Source: Candidatus Peribacterales bacterium | Lineage (GTDB): Bacteria > Patescibacteriota > Gracilibacteria > Peribacterales > Peribacteraceae | Length of the DNA: 64,000 bases | Assembly (NCBI GenBank): GCA_020058765.1 | Contig: JAGVDM010000005.1 | Coordinates: 1 to 64,000 of the forward strand | Direction of reading: 5' to 3' | Shown: positions 1 through 7,649 of the stretch, piece by piece | How positions within the stretch are numbered: position 1 is the first letter of the stretch | How the letters are laid out: each line of letters begins with the position of its first letter | The notes under the pieces: generated by a model | The model's input: the letters and a program-made list of their open reading frames with translations, nothing else | The model's database searches: none | What the model was told of the DNA's origin: nothing | Program-made: the position numbers and the translations under genes

Positions 1-90
1 AACCGAGAGCTTCGAAAACGCGATCGACTTCTTTGGATCTTTTACGGGCAGTGAAACGAAAATTTGGGGGGCATTAGTCGAATGTATCAC
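1..90 (-). CDS. VOC (glyoxalase-like) family protein, N-terminal fragment
   Basis: Thirty codons are open from a GTG at 90 to the window edge. The translation begins VIHSTNAPQIFVSLPVKDP and continues into KKSIAF. The stretch 'IFVSLPVKD..KSIAF' is the first beta-strand and helix typical of vicinal-oxygen-chelate proteins of the PhnB/glyoxalase type. The rest of the gene lies outside the window, so metal ligands and substrate cannot be judged. It starts 3 bases after the 3' end of the tmRNA on the same strand, so it may be cotranscribed with it. The start is uncertain because no ATG is in frame. Confidence 0.5.
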   Translation of the reverse strand, partial: MIHSTNAPQIFVSLPVKDPKKSIAFSKLSV

Positions 91-92
91 AA

Positions 93-493
93 TGGTGGAG
101 ATGCCGGGAGTTGAACCCGGGTCCAACGTGTAGCTGCCGTGTCTGTACTGTCATGTCCGGTTCAATGTTCCCTGCAATAAGAATCGGACGAAGAACTGCA
201 GAGAGGGGTGGCGCTAACTGTCAGGACCGATCACGCCAGGTCGGTACTCACCCCACTAGTGACGCCTGTCCCGAATAGTAGGGGTCAACGGGCAGACGTG
301 CTCGCGCTGAGGCGAACTTAAGCAAGTACCGGAACGAGCTGTGGAAGGCGAACCTTACCAGCGATCTCGCGGGCCTTTGCAAGAATATCTGAGTTGGCAG
401 ATATAGGGTGCTACAGTGGGTATCGGGAACCATAGCAATCCCGAACAGAGACGGTCGACGACTAGAATCACGCTGTCGAAGCCTGTCATCCCC
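93..493 (-). ncRNA. ssrA: Transfer-messenger RNA (tmRNA)
   Basis: Trans-translation RNA that rescues ribosomes stalled on broken mRNAs. On the minus strand the 3' end is a tRNA-like T arm and acceptor ending CATCTCCACCA, with CCA encoded at 93-95. The 5' end is GGGGATGACAGGCTTCGACA, the conserved tmRNA opening. The 5' GGGGATG (487-493) pairs with the 3' CATCTCC as a 7-bp acceptor stem with one G-U. Length is 401 nt, normal for a one-piece tmRNA. An open tag frame with its own stop lies in the middle. A TATACT at 519-524 (minus strand reads AGTATA there) is too far for a direct start and would need 5' processing. Confidence 0.95.
318..398 (-). other. tmRNA proteolysis-tag reading frame
   Basis: The likely resume codon is GCC at 398-396, read on the minus strand. 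From there 26 sense codons run to TAA at 320-318. The peptide starts ANSDILAKAR, passes through EIAGKVRLPQ and ends LVPVLA. Most bacterial tags are about 10 residues and end in ALAA or LAA. Here the end is hydrophobic but reads VLA. The resume codon is inferred from the ANS start, which resembles the usual AN/GN tag opening, and from its distance from the 5' end. Confidence 0.65.
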
Positions 494-564
494 AGTGCTG
501 TAAACGAACAGTCCACTCAGTATATTCCACATCCGCTGCTGTTGCAGCCGAAATACCGGAAGTT

Positions 565-594
565 TTGACTTGGGGCAAAAGCGGGGGGTAGGCT
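565..594 (+). promoter_or_regulatory. Promoter of the FTR1 iron permease gene
   Basis: TTGACT (565-570) and TAGGCT (589-594) are separated by 18 bases, a good vegetative sigma-factor promoter. The expected start near 600 leaves a leader of about 55 bases before the ATG at 655. Confidence 0.55.
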
Positions 595-646
595 TGTCGC
601 GGTTCCATTCGTCCCCGCGACAGATACGCGGGGGGACCAATCCCCC
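595..646 (+). promoter_or_regulatory. Tandem hairpins in the FTR1 leader
   Basis: TGTCGCGG (595-602) is the exact inverse of CCGCGACA (615-622). A second stem follows, GGGGG (631-635) with CCCCC (642-646). Both lie between the promoter and the permease start. They could control transcript stability or translation, or the first could be a protein-binding palindrome. Function is inferred only. Confidence 0.4.
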
Positions 647-654
647 ACCCTCTT

Positions 655-1458
655 ATGACTGCTGCAGCATTGATTACGTTGCGCGAAACACTCGAAGCCT
701 CCCTTGTGGTAGGCATTGTGCTTACACATCTGCGCGTGCTGAGTCAGCAGAAACAGAACCATTGGGTGTGGAGCGGCGTTGGTTCCGGGGTGATCATGAG
801 CATTGCACTCGCGGTCGTATTCCACTTTGCATTTGGCGGGTTCACTGGCAGAGCCGAGCAGCTGTACGAAGGTATTATTATGCTTACGGCAGCGGGGCTG
901 ATTACATGGATGTTCCTGTGGATGATCAGTGCGCAACGCGAGATGCGTGCGCACATAGAGGGGCAGGTGCAAGCGCACGTGGAATCCAAGCATCCGTTTG
1001 GCCTTTTTCTGCTCGTGTTCCTTGCGGTACTTCGCGAAGGCGTGGAAACGGTGCTCTTTTTGCAGGCTGCGGCACTGCAAGCGCAGAGCGCAGGTGAGCA
1101 GTTGTTTGGTGCGTGCTTGGGGATTGCGATTGCAATCTTCGCAAGCGTGTTGTTCTTCCGTGGTATGAGCCGGGTGCCTGTGCGCATGTGCTTCCGCGTA
1201 ACGAGCGTGCTGCTCCTGTTGTTTGCTGCCGGGCTTGTGGCACACGGCGTGCACGAATTGCAGGAAGCCGGAGTGATCCCCATTCTTGTAGAGCATGTGT
1301 GGGATACCAATGCACTGCTGAATGAAAACGGCACGGTCGGTAGCCTGATGAAAGGTGTGTTTGGGTACAACGGCAACCCTTCGCTCCTGGAAGCCGCTGG
1401 ATACGGACTATACTTGGCTGTAGTAGTGCTCTTGTGGAGGCGCAGGAGCGCCGCATAG
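655..1458 (+). CDS. FTR1/EfeU-family iron permease
   Basis: Integral membrane protein of the FTR1 family, which moves ferric iron across the cytoplasmic membrane. It has 267 residues and about seven hydrophobic segments. Two family signature motifs of the REXXE type are present: RETLE at residues 10-14 and REGVE at 127-131. Their acidic residues bind iron in this family. No EfeO or EfeB partner, ferroxidase or Fur gene is adjacent, so the source of oxidised iron is unknown. The start ATG at 655 follows a recognisable promoter and leader. Specificity for iron rather than another metal rests on family knowledge. Confidence 0.9.
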   Translation: MTAAALITLRETLEASLVVGIVLTHLRVLSQQKQNHWVWSGVGSGVIMSIALAVVFHFAFGGFTGRAEQLYEGIIMLTAAGLITWMFLWMISAQREMRAHIEGQVQAHVESKHPFGLFLLVFLAVLREGVETVLFLQAAALQAQSAGEQLFGACLGIAIAIFASVLFFRGMSRVPVRMCFRVTSVLLLLFAAGLVAHGVHELQEAGVIPILVEHVWDTNALLNENGTVGSLMKGVFGYNGNPSLLEAAGYGLYLAVVVLLWRRRSAA

Positions 1459-1481
1459 CGAAGATGTGGTATACTGCGCGC

Positions 1482-1766
1482 ATGGAGAACGAAAAGAAAA
1501 CTGGCTCTACGGCAGCAGAGAACCTTGGGCATCTGTTTGCGCACGTGCAGGACGGCGTGGACTTTTTTGTGGAGATGGGATTTAAAGGACTCAAGGCATT
1601 GGGCAAAGATACAAAAGAACCCGTGAAAGAAGATGATTCCCACCCAGCACTGCAGACAGCCAAAAAGGCAGGCAAAGGCGCGGTACGCTTCCTTGGTGAA
1701 GCAGGTGATGCGTTCTACACCAAGTACCAGCAGCTCAAGAGCGAACGAGACAAGAAGGGATCATGA
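1482..1766 (+). CDS. Small charged hypothetical protein
   Basis: A 94-residue protein rich in Lys, Glu and Ala, beginning MENEKKTGST, with predicted amphipathic helices and no signal peptide or membrane segment. I recognise no family. The start at 1482 is chosen over in-frame ATGs further upstream because TATACT (1470-1475) lies only 6 bases before it, matching the leaderless pattern of this genome. The gene ends convergently and overlaps the next gene by 6 bases. Confidence 0.65.
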   Translation: MENEKKTGSTAAENLGHLFAHVQDGVDFFVEMGFKGLKALGKDTKEPVKEDDSHPALQTAKKAGKGAVRFLGEAGDAFYTKYQQLKSERDKKGS

Positions 1767-2591
1767 TTGCTGCCGCTCGCGCTCGCGCTCTGCGGCTTTT
1801 TTGCGCTCCTCTTCTTCTGTATGCAACACCGTACCAATTGCGGTGTGCACGTAGTGCGTAAGCACGCTGCACTCATCCAGGTGACTTGGCACTTCTTGGA
1901 GGCGCTCTAGGCGATGCCACTGGTGCACGCTTGTACCAAGCTTTCCTGTGGGGCCGTTCGATCCGTCTTCGAACCCGTCACTGAATGCGGTAGCGAGCAA
2001 GCGACCTCTGCCGTTGGTCACCTCCAGGCGGTCGCGCTCAGTGGGATCGGGCACACCTTCTGGGCGAAAACCCTCTCCACTATCCCAGCTCTCCACATGC
2101 AGCTCGCCCAAGGGATTGATCCAGTACTCACCGCCTACTTTCTTGCGCGGATCTTTGTTGCCGTGCTTTAAGTGATTGGTGAGCACCTCTTCGAGCGCAA
2201 GCTCAATGCGGTAGATCACCTGCCAAACAGTCTCGCGGAGAATGCGGTGCAACCGAGCATCATCGCGGACAACATCGGGCGGTGCTTGAAGCATTTCTTT
2301 GCGTTGCAGTTCATCGATCGCTGCAATCACCTGCGGCGTTGTGATGCCCTTACTTACTATGTAGCGACGAGCGAATTGAGAAATCTCCTGCTGCACGGCC
2401 ATGATTGCATCGCGGCTTTGGGGCGCGAGGATGTTCACGTTGTCATCGTTCTCGTGAGCCTCGCCCGATGCCACACGAGAAATGTCACTCCGCATGCCTT
2501 GGGGCAACAGTGCATATTCCTCATCGGTCATAGGTCCCACATGGAACGTACGGATCTCGTACTCGCCGGTAGGGAATGCTGCTTTGCTCAT
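1761..2591 (-). CDS. RsbW-like ATPase (anti-sigma factor/HATPase) protein
   Basis: The middle and C-terminal half carry a GHKL ATPase fold of the anti-sigma/serine kinase class. The N box is ALEEVLTNHLKHGN, the G1 box is the DSGEGF stretch, and the later glycine-rich motif is NGRGRLLATAF. Such proteins bind or phosphorylate anti-anti-sigma factors and sigma factors. The N-terminal 100 residues match nothing I know, and the tail is a highly charged Arg/Glu helix. The start MSKAAF at 2591 is preferred because a pyrimidine-rich leader precedes it. An in-frame ATG at 2669 is the alternative. No sigma factor or antagonist gene is nearby, so partners are unknown. Confidence 0.7.
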   Translation of the reverse strand: MSKAAFPTGEYEIRTFHVGPMTDEEYALLPQGMRSDISRVASGEAHENDDNVNILAPQSRDAIMAVQQEISQFARRYIVSKGITTPQVIAAIDELQRKEMLQAPPDVVRDDARLHRILRETVWQVIYRIELALEEVLTNHLKHGNKDPRKKVGGEYWINPLGELHVESWDSGEGFRPEGVPDPTERDRLEVTNGRGRLLATAFSDGFEDGSNGPTGKLGTSVHQWHRLERLQEVPSHLDECSVLTHYVHTAIGTVLHTEEEERKKAAERERERQQS

Positions 2592-2712
2592 ACCAGAGAG
2601 GAAAGAGAAGGGATGATTCTCGCGGAAATCAGCGCTCTCCTCAATGCAAAAGTGAAGAAATTGTGACATGTCCGAAAGGAAAAGGAAAACTGCTGCACGG
2701 CCTACCGCAGCT

Positions 2713-2720
2713 GTTATACT
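2713..2720. promoter_or_regulatory. Overlapping divergent -10 elements
   Basis: GTTATACT reads TATACT on the plus strand (2715-2720), 8 bases before the alaS start. On the minus strand it reads TATAAC, which would serve the RsbW-like gene. The two genes may therefore compete for polymerase. Confidence 0.45.
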
Positions 2721-2728
2721 GCGATCCC

Positions 2729-4522
2729 ATGCGACCTACGACTACAGACGAAATCCGACAGGCCTACCTCGACTTCTTCCGGGAGAAGCACGGCCACGCC
2801 GTGATCAACGGAGCGCCGCTCGTACCGGAGAACGACCCAACAGTGCTCTTTACCACAGCGGGCATGCATCCGCTGGTGCCGTACCTGCTTGGTGAAGCCC
2901 ACCCCGCAGGCAATCGCCTTGTGGATGTGCAGCGTTGTGTGCGCACGCAGGATATTGATGAAGTGGGCGACAGCACGCACCTCACCATGTTCGAAATGCT
3001 TGGGAACTGGTCGCTTGGTGATTACTTCAAAGAAGGCGCGATCAGCATGAGCTTCGAATTTCTTACGAAGATATTGCAGATCCCTGTAGAGAAACTTGCA
3101 GTGACGTGCTTTGAGGGTGATAGCGACGCACCAAAGGATACGGAGTCTGCAGAGATTTGGATGAAGCTCGGCATCCCTAAGGAGCGCGTTGGGTTCTTAC
3201 CGAAGGCGAAGAACTGGTGGGGACCTGCTGGCATGACCGGCCCCTGCGGACCAGATACAGAAATGTTCTACTGGGTAGGCGAAGGCGAGCCACACGGCAA
3301 CCCCGCAGTAAACGATCCGGATTGGATGGAGATTTGGAACGACGTGTTCATGCAGTACAACAAGCAGGCGGATGGAACATTCGTGCCGCTTGCGCAGCAG
3401 AACGTGGATACAGGTATGGGATTGGAGCGCGTTGCCGCTGTGATGCAGGGAGTGAGCAATGTGTACGAAACAGATCGGTTCGCGCCAATCATGGCCAAGG
3501 TGCGTGAGCTTGCCGATCATGATGACGTGCGCCACATGCGCATCATTGTGGATCACCTCAAGGCTGCAACCTTCATGATCGCCGACGGCGTGGCGCCGGG
3601 GAATGTGGACCAAGGCTACGTACTGCGCCGCATCATTCGCCGTGCCATCCGCTCTGCGCGGCAATTGCGTATTGAGCATGACGGCACATTTACGCCGAGC
3701 ATTGCAGAAGAAGTGATCGCTCAGTACGGCGACGCATACCCGCACGTCCGTTCAAAGGCAGCGGAAGTACTCGCGGCACTCCGTACAGAAGAAGAACAAT
3801 TCAGCCGCACACTGAAAGAAGGCATGAAGCACTTCGAGCGCATGACAGAAGGTGCAGGGCAAACGATCGGCGGCACCGATGCTTTCCACTTGTATGACAC
3901 CTACGGCTTCCCACTGGAGCTCACCAAGGAGATGGCAGCGGAGAAGGGGTTGAATGTGGACGAAGCCGGTTTCGCCAAAGCATTCGAGGAGCACCAAGCA
4001 CTCTCGCGCGCAGGCGCCGAGCAGAAGTTCAAAGGCGGTCTCGCGGATCACAGTGGCGAAACCACCAAGCTGCACACCGCAACACATCTTTTGAATGCAG
4101 CCCTACGGCAAGTGCTTGGCGACCATGTGTTCCAAAAAGGCAGCAACATTACGGCTGAGCGTTTGCGCTTCGACTTCAGCCACCCCGACAAAATGACACC
4201 GGAGCAGATCGCCGAAGCCGAGCGTCTCGTGAACGAGGCAATCAAGGCAGACTTGCCGATCTCGTATCACGTTACGACGGTGGACGGCGCAAAGGAGGAA
4301 GGCGCCATTGGCGTGTTCGATGACCGCTACGCCGCAGATGTGAAGGTGTATGTGATGGGAGACTTCAGCAAAGAAATTTGCGGCGGCCCGCACGTAGCGC
4401 GCACAGGGATGCTTGGAAGCTTCAAGATCCAGAAGGAAGAGAGCTCCAGCTCGGGCGTGCGCCGTATTAAGGCCGTGGTGAGCGGTGGCCCGAGTGAGAT
4501 CGAGGTGGCCAAAGAGGTGTAA
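2729..4522 (+). CDS. alaS: Alanyl-tRNA synthetase lacking the C-Ala domain
   Basis: Charges tRNA-Ala with alanine. The 597 residues cover the class II aminoacylation domain (from RPTTTDEIRQAYLDFF, including TTAGMHPLVPYLLG), the tRNA-recognition helices and the editing domain. The editing domain has HTATH near residue 450 and CGGPHV at 551-556, whose His and Cys residues bind zinc. The protein ends just after SSGVRRIKAV, where most bacterial enzymes (about 875 residues) continue into the oligomerisation/C-Ala domain. The gene is cleanly terminated, so this is a naturally short form. TATACT 8 bases upstream fixes the start at 2729 and rules out the 51-residue longer frame. Confidence 0.95.
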   Translation: MRPTTTDEIRQAYLDFFREKHGHAVINGAPLVPENDPTVLFTTAGMHPLVPYLLGEAHPAGNRLVDVQRCVRTQDIDEVGDSTHLTMFEMLGNWSLGDYFKEGAISMSFEFLTKILQIPVEKLAVTCFEGDSDAPKDTESAEIWMKLGIPKERVGFLPKAKNWWGPAGMTGPCGPDTEMFYWVGEGEPHGNPAVNDPDWMEIWNDVFMQYNKQADGTFVPLAQQNVDTGMGLERVAAVMQGVSNVYETDRFAPIMAKVRELADHDDVRHMRIIVDHLKAATFMIADGVAPGNVDQGYVLRRIIRRAIRSARQLRIEHDGTFTPSIAEEVIAQYGDAYPHVRSKAAEVLAALRTEEEQFSRTLKEGMKHFERMTEGAGQTIGGTDAFHLYDTYGFPLELTKEMAAEKGLNVDEAGFAKAFEEHQALSRAGAEQKFKGGLADHSGETTKLHTATHLLNAALRQVLGDHVFQKGSNITAERLRFDFSHPDKMTPEQIAEAERLVNEAIKADLPISYHVTTVDGAKEEGAIGVFDDRYAADVKVYVMGDFSKEICGGPHVARTGMLGSFKIQKEESSSSGVRRIKAVVSGGPSEIEVAKEV

Positions 4523-4526
4523 CGAC

Positions 4527-4886
4527 CTAGAGAATCTCGGACTCCGTGAACGGAGACGCGAACATCGGCAGCACTTCGGATTTCTTGGTCTTTTTCTTCT
4601 TGGTTTTTTTCTTGTCGATCTGGCTGCATGCAACCGGACCACCTGGAGTACACCAGCACATGTCGTTGCTCTTCTTTGTCGCTTTCTTCGGTTTTGGAGT
4701 TTTCAATTTCTTGCAATGCTTGGGCAGTTTCGCGATCAATCCAGAATCCTGAATGACACTGCCTGCCGCAGCGTGTGACTGCGAAAGGAGGGACGCAAGT
4801 GGAGCGAAGCTCAGGCTCGAGGGTCCCGAGAATCCTACAGTGCCCATGAGTACCCAACTGACCGCGCGAAGAATGAAAAATGACAT
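4527..4886 (-). CDS. Secreted lysine-rich small protein
   Basis: 119 residues. The N-terminus MSFFILRAVSWVLMGTVGF is a likely signal peptide. The mature part holds a Cys cluster (DMCWCTPGG, ACSQ) between two very Lys/Thr-rich stretches such as KKKTKKKKTKK. I recognise no family. The basic tails suggest binding to acidic surface polymers, but that is only a guess. A TATAAT about 26 bases upstream on the minus strand supports the start at 4886. It ends 4 bases from the convergent alaS gene. Confidence 0.6.
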   Translation of the reverse strand: MSFFILRAVSWVLMGTVGFSGPSSLSFAPLASLLSQSHAAAGSVIQDSGLIAKLPKHCKKLKTPKPKKATKKSNDMCWCTPGGPVACSQIDKKKTKKKKTKKSEVLPMFASPFTESEIL

Positions 4887-5035
4887 GTGTGTGTATTTGA
4901 AAAGTACTTTAATATTATAACATAATTTTGTACTTAAATAAAGTTTCGAGCCTGCGATCCATTCCAAAGCAAAAGCCGTAGCAAGCCCCTGCAATCGATA
5001 TGGTCAAGAACGCGGGAGGCGCTAGAATCGGTGCA

Positions 5036-6181
5036 ATGCAGTCTCTGCGTTCACTGGTCATCGCTTGCGCACTTCTCGCACTCCCCTGCTCCGCGCTTGC
5101 CGCGCAGGAGACGGTGTGGGATTTTACGAACGGGAATGCGCCTGGCGAATGGCGCGTGACGGGACTCTCGCCCGCACCCACGCTTGGGCGTGATGGCCTG
5201 CGTATTCGATCAAGCAGAGAAGGCCGCATAGAACACGTGTTCGCTCCGCAGCATCGCGTTGATCTGGTAACGATCGAATACACGAGCATGCAGGATGCCG
5301 AGCTTCTTTTCCTATTCGCCGACGGCGACAAGGTGTATCAGATTCCCGTGAAGGTGTACGCTACCGCTACGCCGCAAGAGGTGCAACCACCTGTCACGAA
5401 CTACAAGGCGTGGGATCCCCGCACGGAAATGGTGGGCATTGCCGTGCCCGCCGGTCTCGATCTCACGCTGCAGCGCATCACCGTGTCATCGGTGAACCCC
5501 GTGGAGAAGGTGGGCTATGTACTACAGGGACTGCTCAAATTCGATACGGCAAAACCCTACATCATCAACTTCCTGTGGGGGCCACGGCTCGTGTTCACAC
5601 CAGCGGAACTCAATGATCTTTTTGTAACTATTCCTCCCAAAGCACCCTCGGTGAATGTGCTGCTCTATGGCCTCATCGTGATTGTGATCATTGTCTGTGT
5701 GGCAATGGTTCGCAGCAGGAAATGGCAGGTGTCTCGTGCGTGTACTCTGTGCTGCATCACTGTTGCAACGCTGTGGATTGCGTACGACGTACGCATGGGC
5801 AGCGAATTCATGGGCTACCTGCAAGACGACTACAACATGTATTGGAGCATGCCACCCGAAGATCGAATCTTCCGTGTACGCGGTAGTTTTAATGCGTATG
5901 CCGAGATGATGGCACCTATCCTGCAACAAGTGCCGGAATACGGCTTTGTGGCAGGGGATGAAAACTACGTCGATTTCCTACGATACATCACGTATCCCTC
6001 GCTCCCCGTGCGCCCAGAAGCCATGGGAACAGGCATTACGCTTCTTGCGGTATTCAACCGGCCAGATGCGCTGATGGACGCTGACGGACGACTGATACTG
6101 GGAACTGGTTTCCAGACCCCTCCCGGTGATGTGGTAGCTGTGTACGACCTCGATAGCTTCCTGTTCCGCATACGCCAATGA
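5036..6181 (+). CDS. Secreted/membrane protein paired with a glycosyltransferase
   Basis: 381 residues. A signal peptide (MQSLRSLVIACALLALPCS..LAA) is followed by an extracellular beta-rich region, then two membrane helices near residues 205-250 and a C-terminal outer region. No known family is evident. TAGAAT (5023-5028) 8 bases upstream supports the start at 5036. The last codon overlaps the ATG of the next gene by 4 bases (ATGA), so the two are translationally coupled. A role in making or displaying a surface glycan is inferred from that partner. Confidence 0.65.
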   Translation: MQSLRSLVIACALLALPCSALAAQETVWDFTNGNAPGEWRVTGLSPAPTLGRDGLRIRSSREGRIEHVFAPQHRVDLVTIEYTSMQDAELLFLFADGDKVYQIPVKVYATATPQEVQPPVTNYKAWDPRTEMVGIAVPAGLDLTLQRITVSSVNPVEKVGYVLQGLLKFDTAKPYIINFLWGPRLVFTPAELNDLFVTIPPKAPSVNVLLYGLIVIVIIVCVAMVRSRKWQVSRACTLCCITVATLWIAYDVRMGSEFMGYLQDDYNMYWSMPPEDRIFRVRGSFNAYAEMMAPILQQVPEYGFVAGDENYVDFLRYITYPSLPVRPEAMGTGITLLAVFNRPDALMDADGRLILGTGFQTPPGDVVAVYDLDSFLFRIRQ

Positions 6182-7593
6182 CAATTCTCTCGATTGCGAT
6201 TGGCATAGGCGTGCCTGCACTCAACGGCTGGCTCGCTCTACGCGTGCTCGAGGGAGCGCACCCCGTACTCGCACGGTGGGAACGCTGGGCAATCGGCGCA
6301 ATTCTTGGAGCAACACTCACGGTGTTCATACAGTTTTTGTTGCTGTGGAGTGGGATCATTGGCGTAAATACAGCGGGGCTGCTCATGAGTTCTGGCGGCA
6401 CAACACTGGTACTGGGAATCGTATGGCTCTGGCAATGCAAAGGGCTCAAGGGCATATCGATTGCACTGCCTGCATCAGCACCTCTCCCTGTATGGGGACG
6501 GTGGCTCGCCGGCATTGCCGCAGTATGGATTGTGCTCAAGCTCTGTACTGGGGGCTTTCTGCTCATCATGAGCCCACCGTACTACGACGACGTGATTAAC
6601 AACTGGAACTTCCGCGCGAAGACACTGCTCCATAGAAACGCGCTCACGCTCACGCTCGACCGCGGCTACGGCGTGGTGGACACCAATACCGTTACGTCGT
6701 ACCCACCATCCATCCCACTCATCAAGGCGAACATGACAATCCTCATGGGTAGGTGGAGCGAGGGGCTTGTGAACTTGCCGCACATCGTGTGGTACGCGCT
6801 TGCGCTCGTGATCCTCTTTTGGCAACTGCGATGGCGGCTCTCACTCGGGTGGGGCCTTGTGGGTACGTATCTGCTCTCGAGCATTCCGCTCTACTTACTC
6901 CATGGCAGCGTGGCGTATGCAGATCTGTTCCTGTCTATCCATGTGCTCATTGCGGTATCGCTGTGTTACCGAGCATTGATTGCGGCAGATGGAGCGCACG
7001 CACGATCCTTGTTGCTCATTGCAGCGCTGAGTGCAGGGCTCACAGCATTTACAAAGAATGAAGGAACAGTACTGCTCTTCCCGCTGCTCGCAGCGTGCAT
7101 TGCAGTTGTAACAATCTGGCGGATGCGCAATGACCCCCGTGCAATCAAAACCTTACTACTCTGTGCAGCCCTTTGTGCAGCGCTTGTGTTGCCATGGATC
7201 GCGTACAAATGGATGAACGGTCTGGGCTTTGGCAACGCGAAAGACGTGAGCGGGCTGGATATTGGGTGGCAGAAGGGTGTGGTGGGTGCCTTACTGCGCA
7301 ATTCTTTCCTCACCGGTGGGTGGCTGCTGTTCTTCCCCTGCTTGATCGCGCTGCTCGTTGTGCATTGGCGCAATGCACTGCGCACGCCACTGGTGCTCAT
7401 TACAGGATTCCTGCTGTGCACCTACGGCTTGCAGGCAATGATCTACCTGTTCACTTCGCTCTCTGTAGAGGCGATCTACCAAACGGGGTACGGCCGCGGC
7501 GTGGTGCAGCTCCTTCCCACTGCCTGCTTGTTGGCCACAGTGCTTCTTCATGAAGCGAAACGAACACTTGTGGACAGACATACGAACGCATAA
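6178..7593 (+). CDS. GT-C type membrane glycosyltransferase (PMT/ArnT-like)
   Basis: 471 residues with about ten to twelve hydrophobic helices. The first large outer loop carries YYDDVINNWNFRAK, an acidic motif where GT-C enzymes place their catalytic Asp, and is followed by SYPPSIPL. Such enzymes transfer sugars from polyprenyl-phosphate carriers on the outer face of the membrane. Donor and acceptor cannot be read from sequence. It is the second gene of a two-gene operon, overlapping the preceding membrane protein by 4 bases. Confidence 0.75.
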   Translation: MTILSIAIGIGVPALNGWLALRVLEGAHPVLARWERWAIGAILGATLTVFIQFLLLWSGIIGVNTAGLLMSSGGTTLVLGIVWLWQCKGLKGISIALPASAPLPVWGRWLAGIAAVWIVLKLCTGGFLLIMSPPYYDDVINNWNFRAKTLLHRNALTLTLDRGYGVVDTNTVTSYPPSIPLIKANMTILMGRWSEGLVNLPHIVWYALALVILFWQLRWRLSLGWGLVGTYLLSSIPLYLLHGSVAYADLFLSIHVLIAVSLCYRALIAADGAHARSLLLIAALSAGLTAFTKNEGTVLLFPLLAACIAVVTIWRMRNDPRAIKTLLLCAALCAALVLPWIAYKWMNGLGFGNAKDVSGLDIGWQKGVVGALLRNSFLTGGWLLFFPCLIALLVVHWRNALRTPLVLITGFLLCTYGLQAMIYLFTSLSVEAIYQTGYGRGVVQLLPTACLLATVLLHEAKRTLVDRHTNA

Positions 7594-7649
7594 CACTTCG
7601 GGTTTTTTGCAAAGCTTCCGCAGACCGTATCTGTCTGTATGCTGCACAC

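Noticed and set aside
517-1675. Long minus-strand frames opposite the FTR1 gene (259, 299 and 249 codons)
   Set aside because: They lie antisense to a clear FTR1 gene with REXXE motifs. Translations are Cys/His/Arg-rich shadows with no domain.
2591-2669. 26-codon N-terminal extension of the RsbW-like protein
   Set aside because: The pyrimidine-rich leader directly before 2591 and the atypical residues of the extension favour the shorter start. This is not proven.
3197-3745. 182-codon frame antisense to alaS
   Set aside because: Entirely within alaS on the other strand, no start signal, low-complexity composition.
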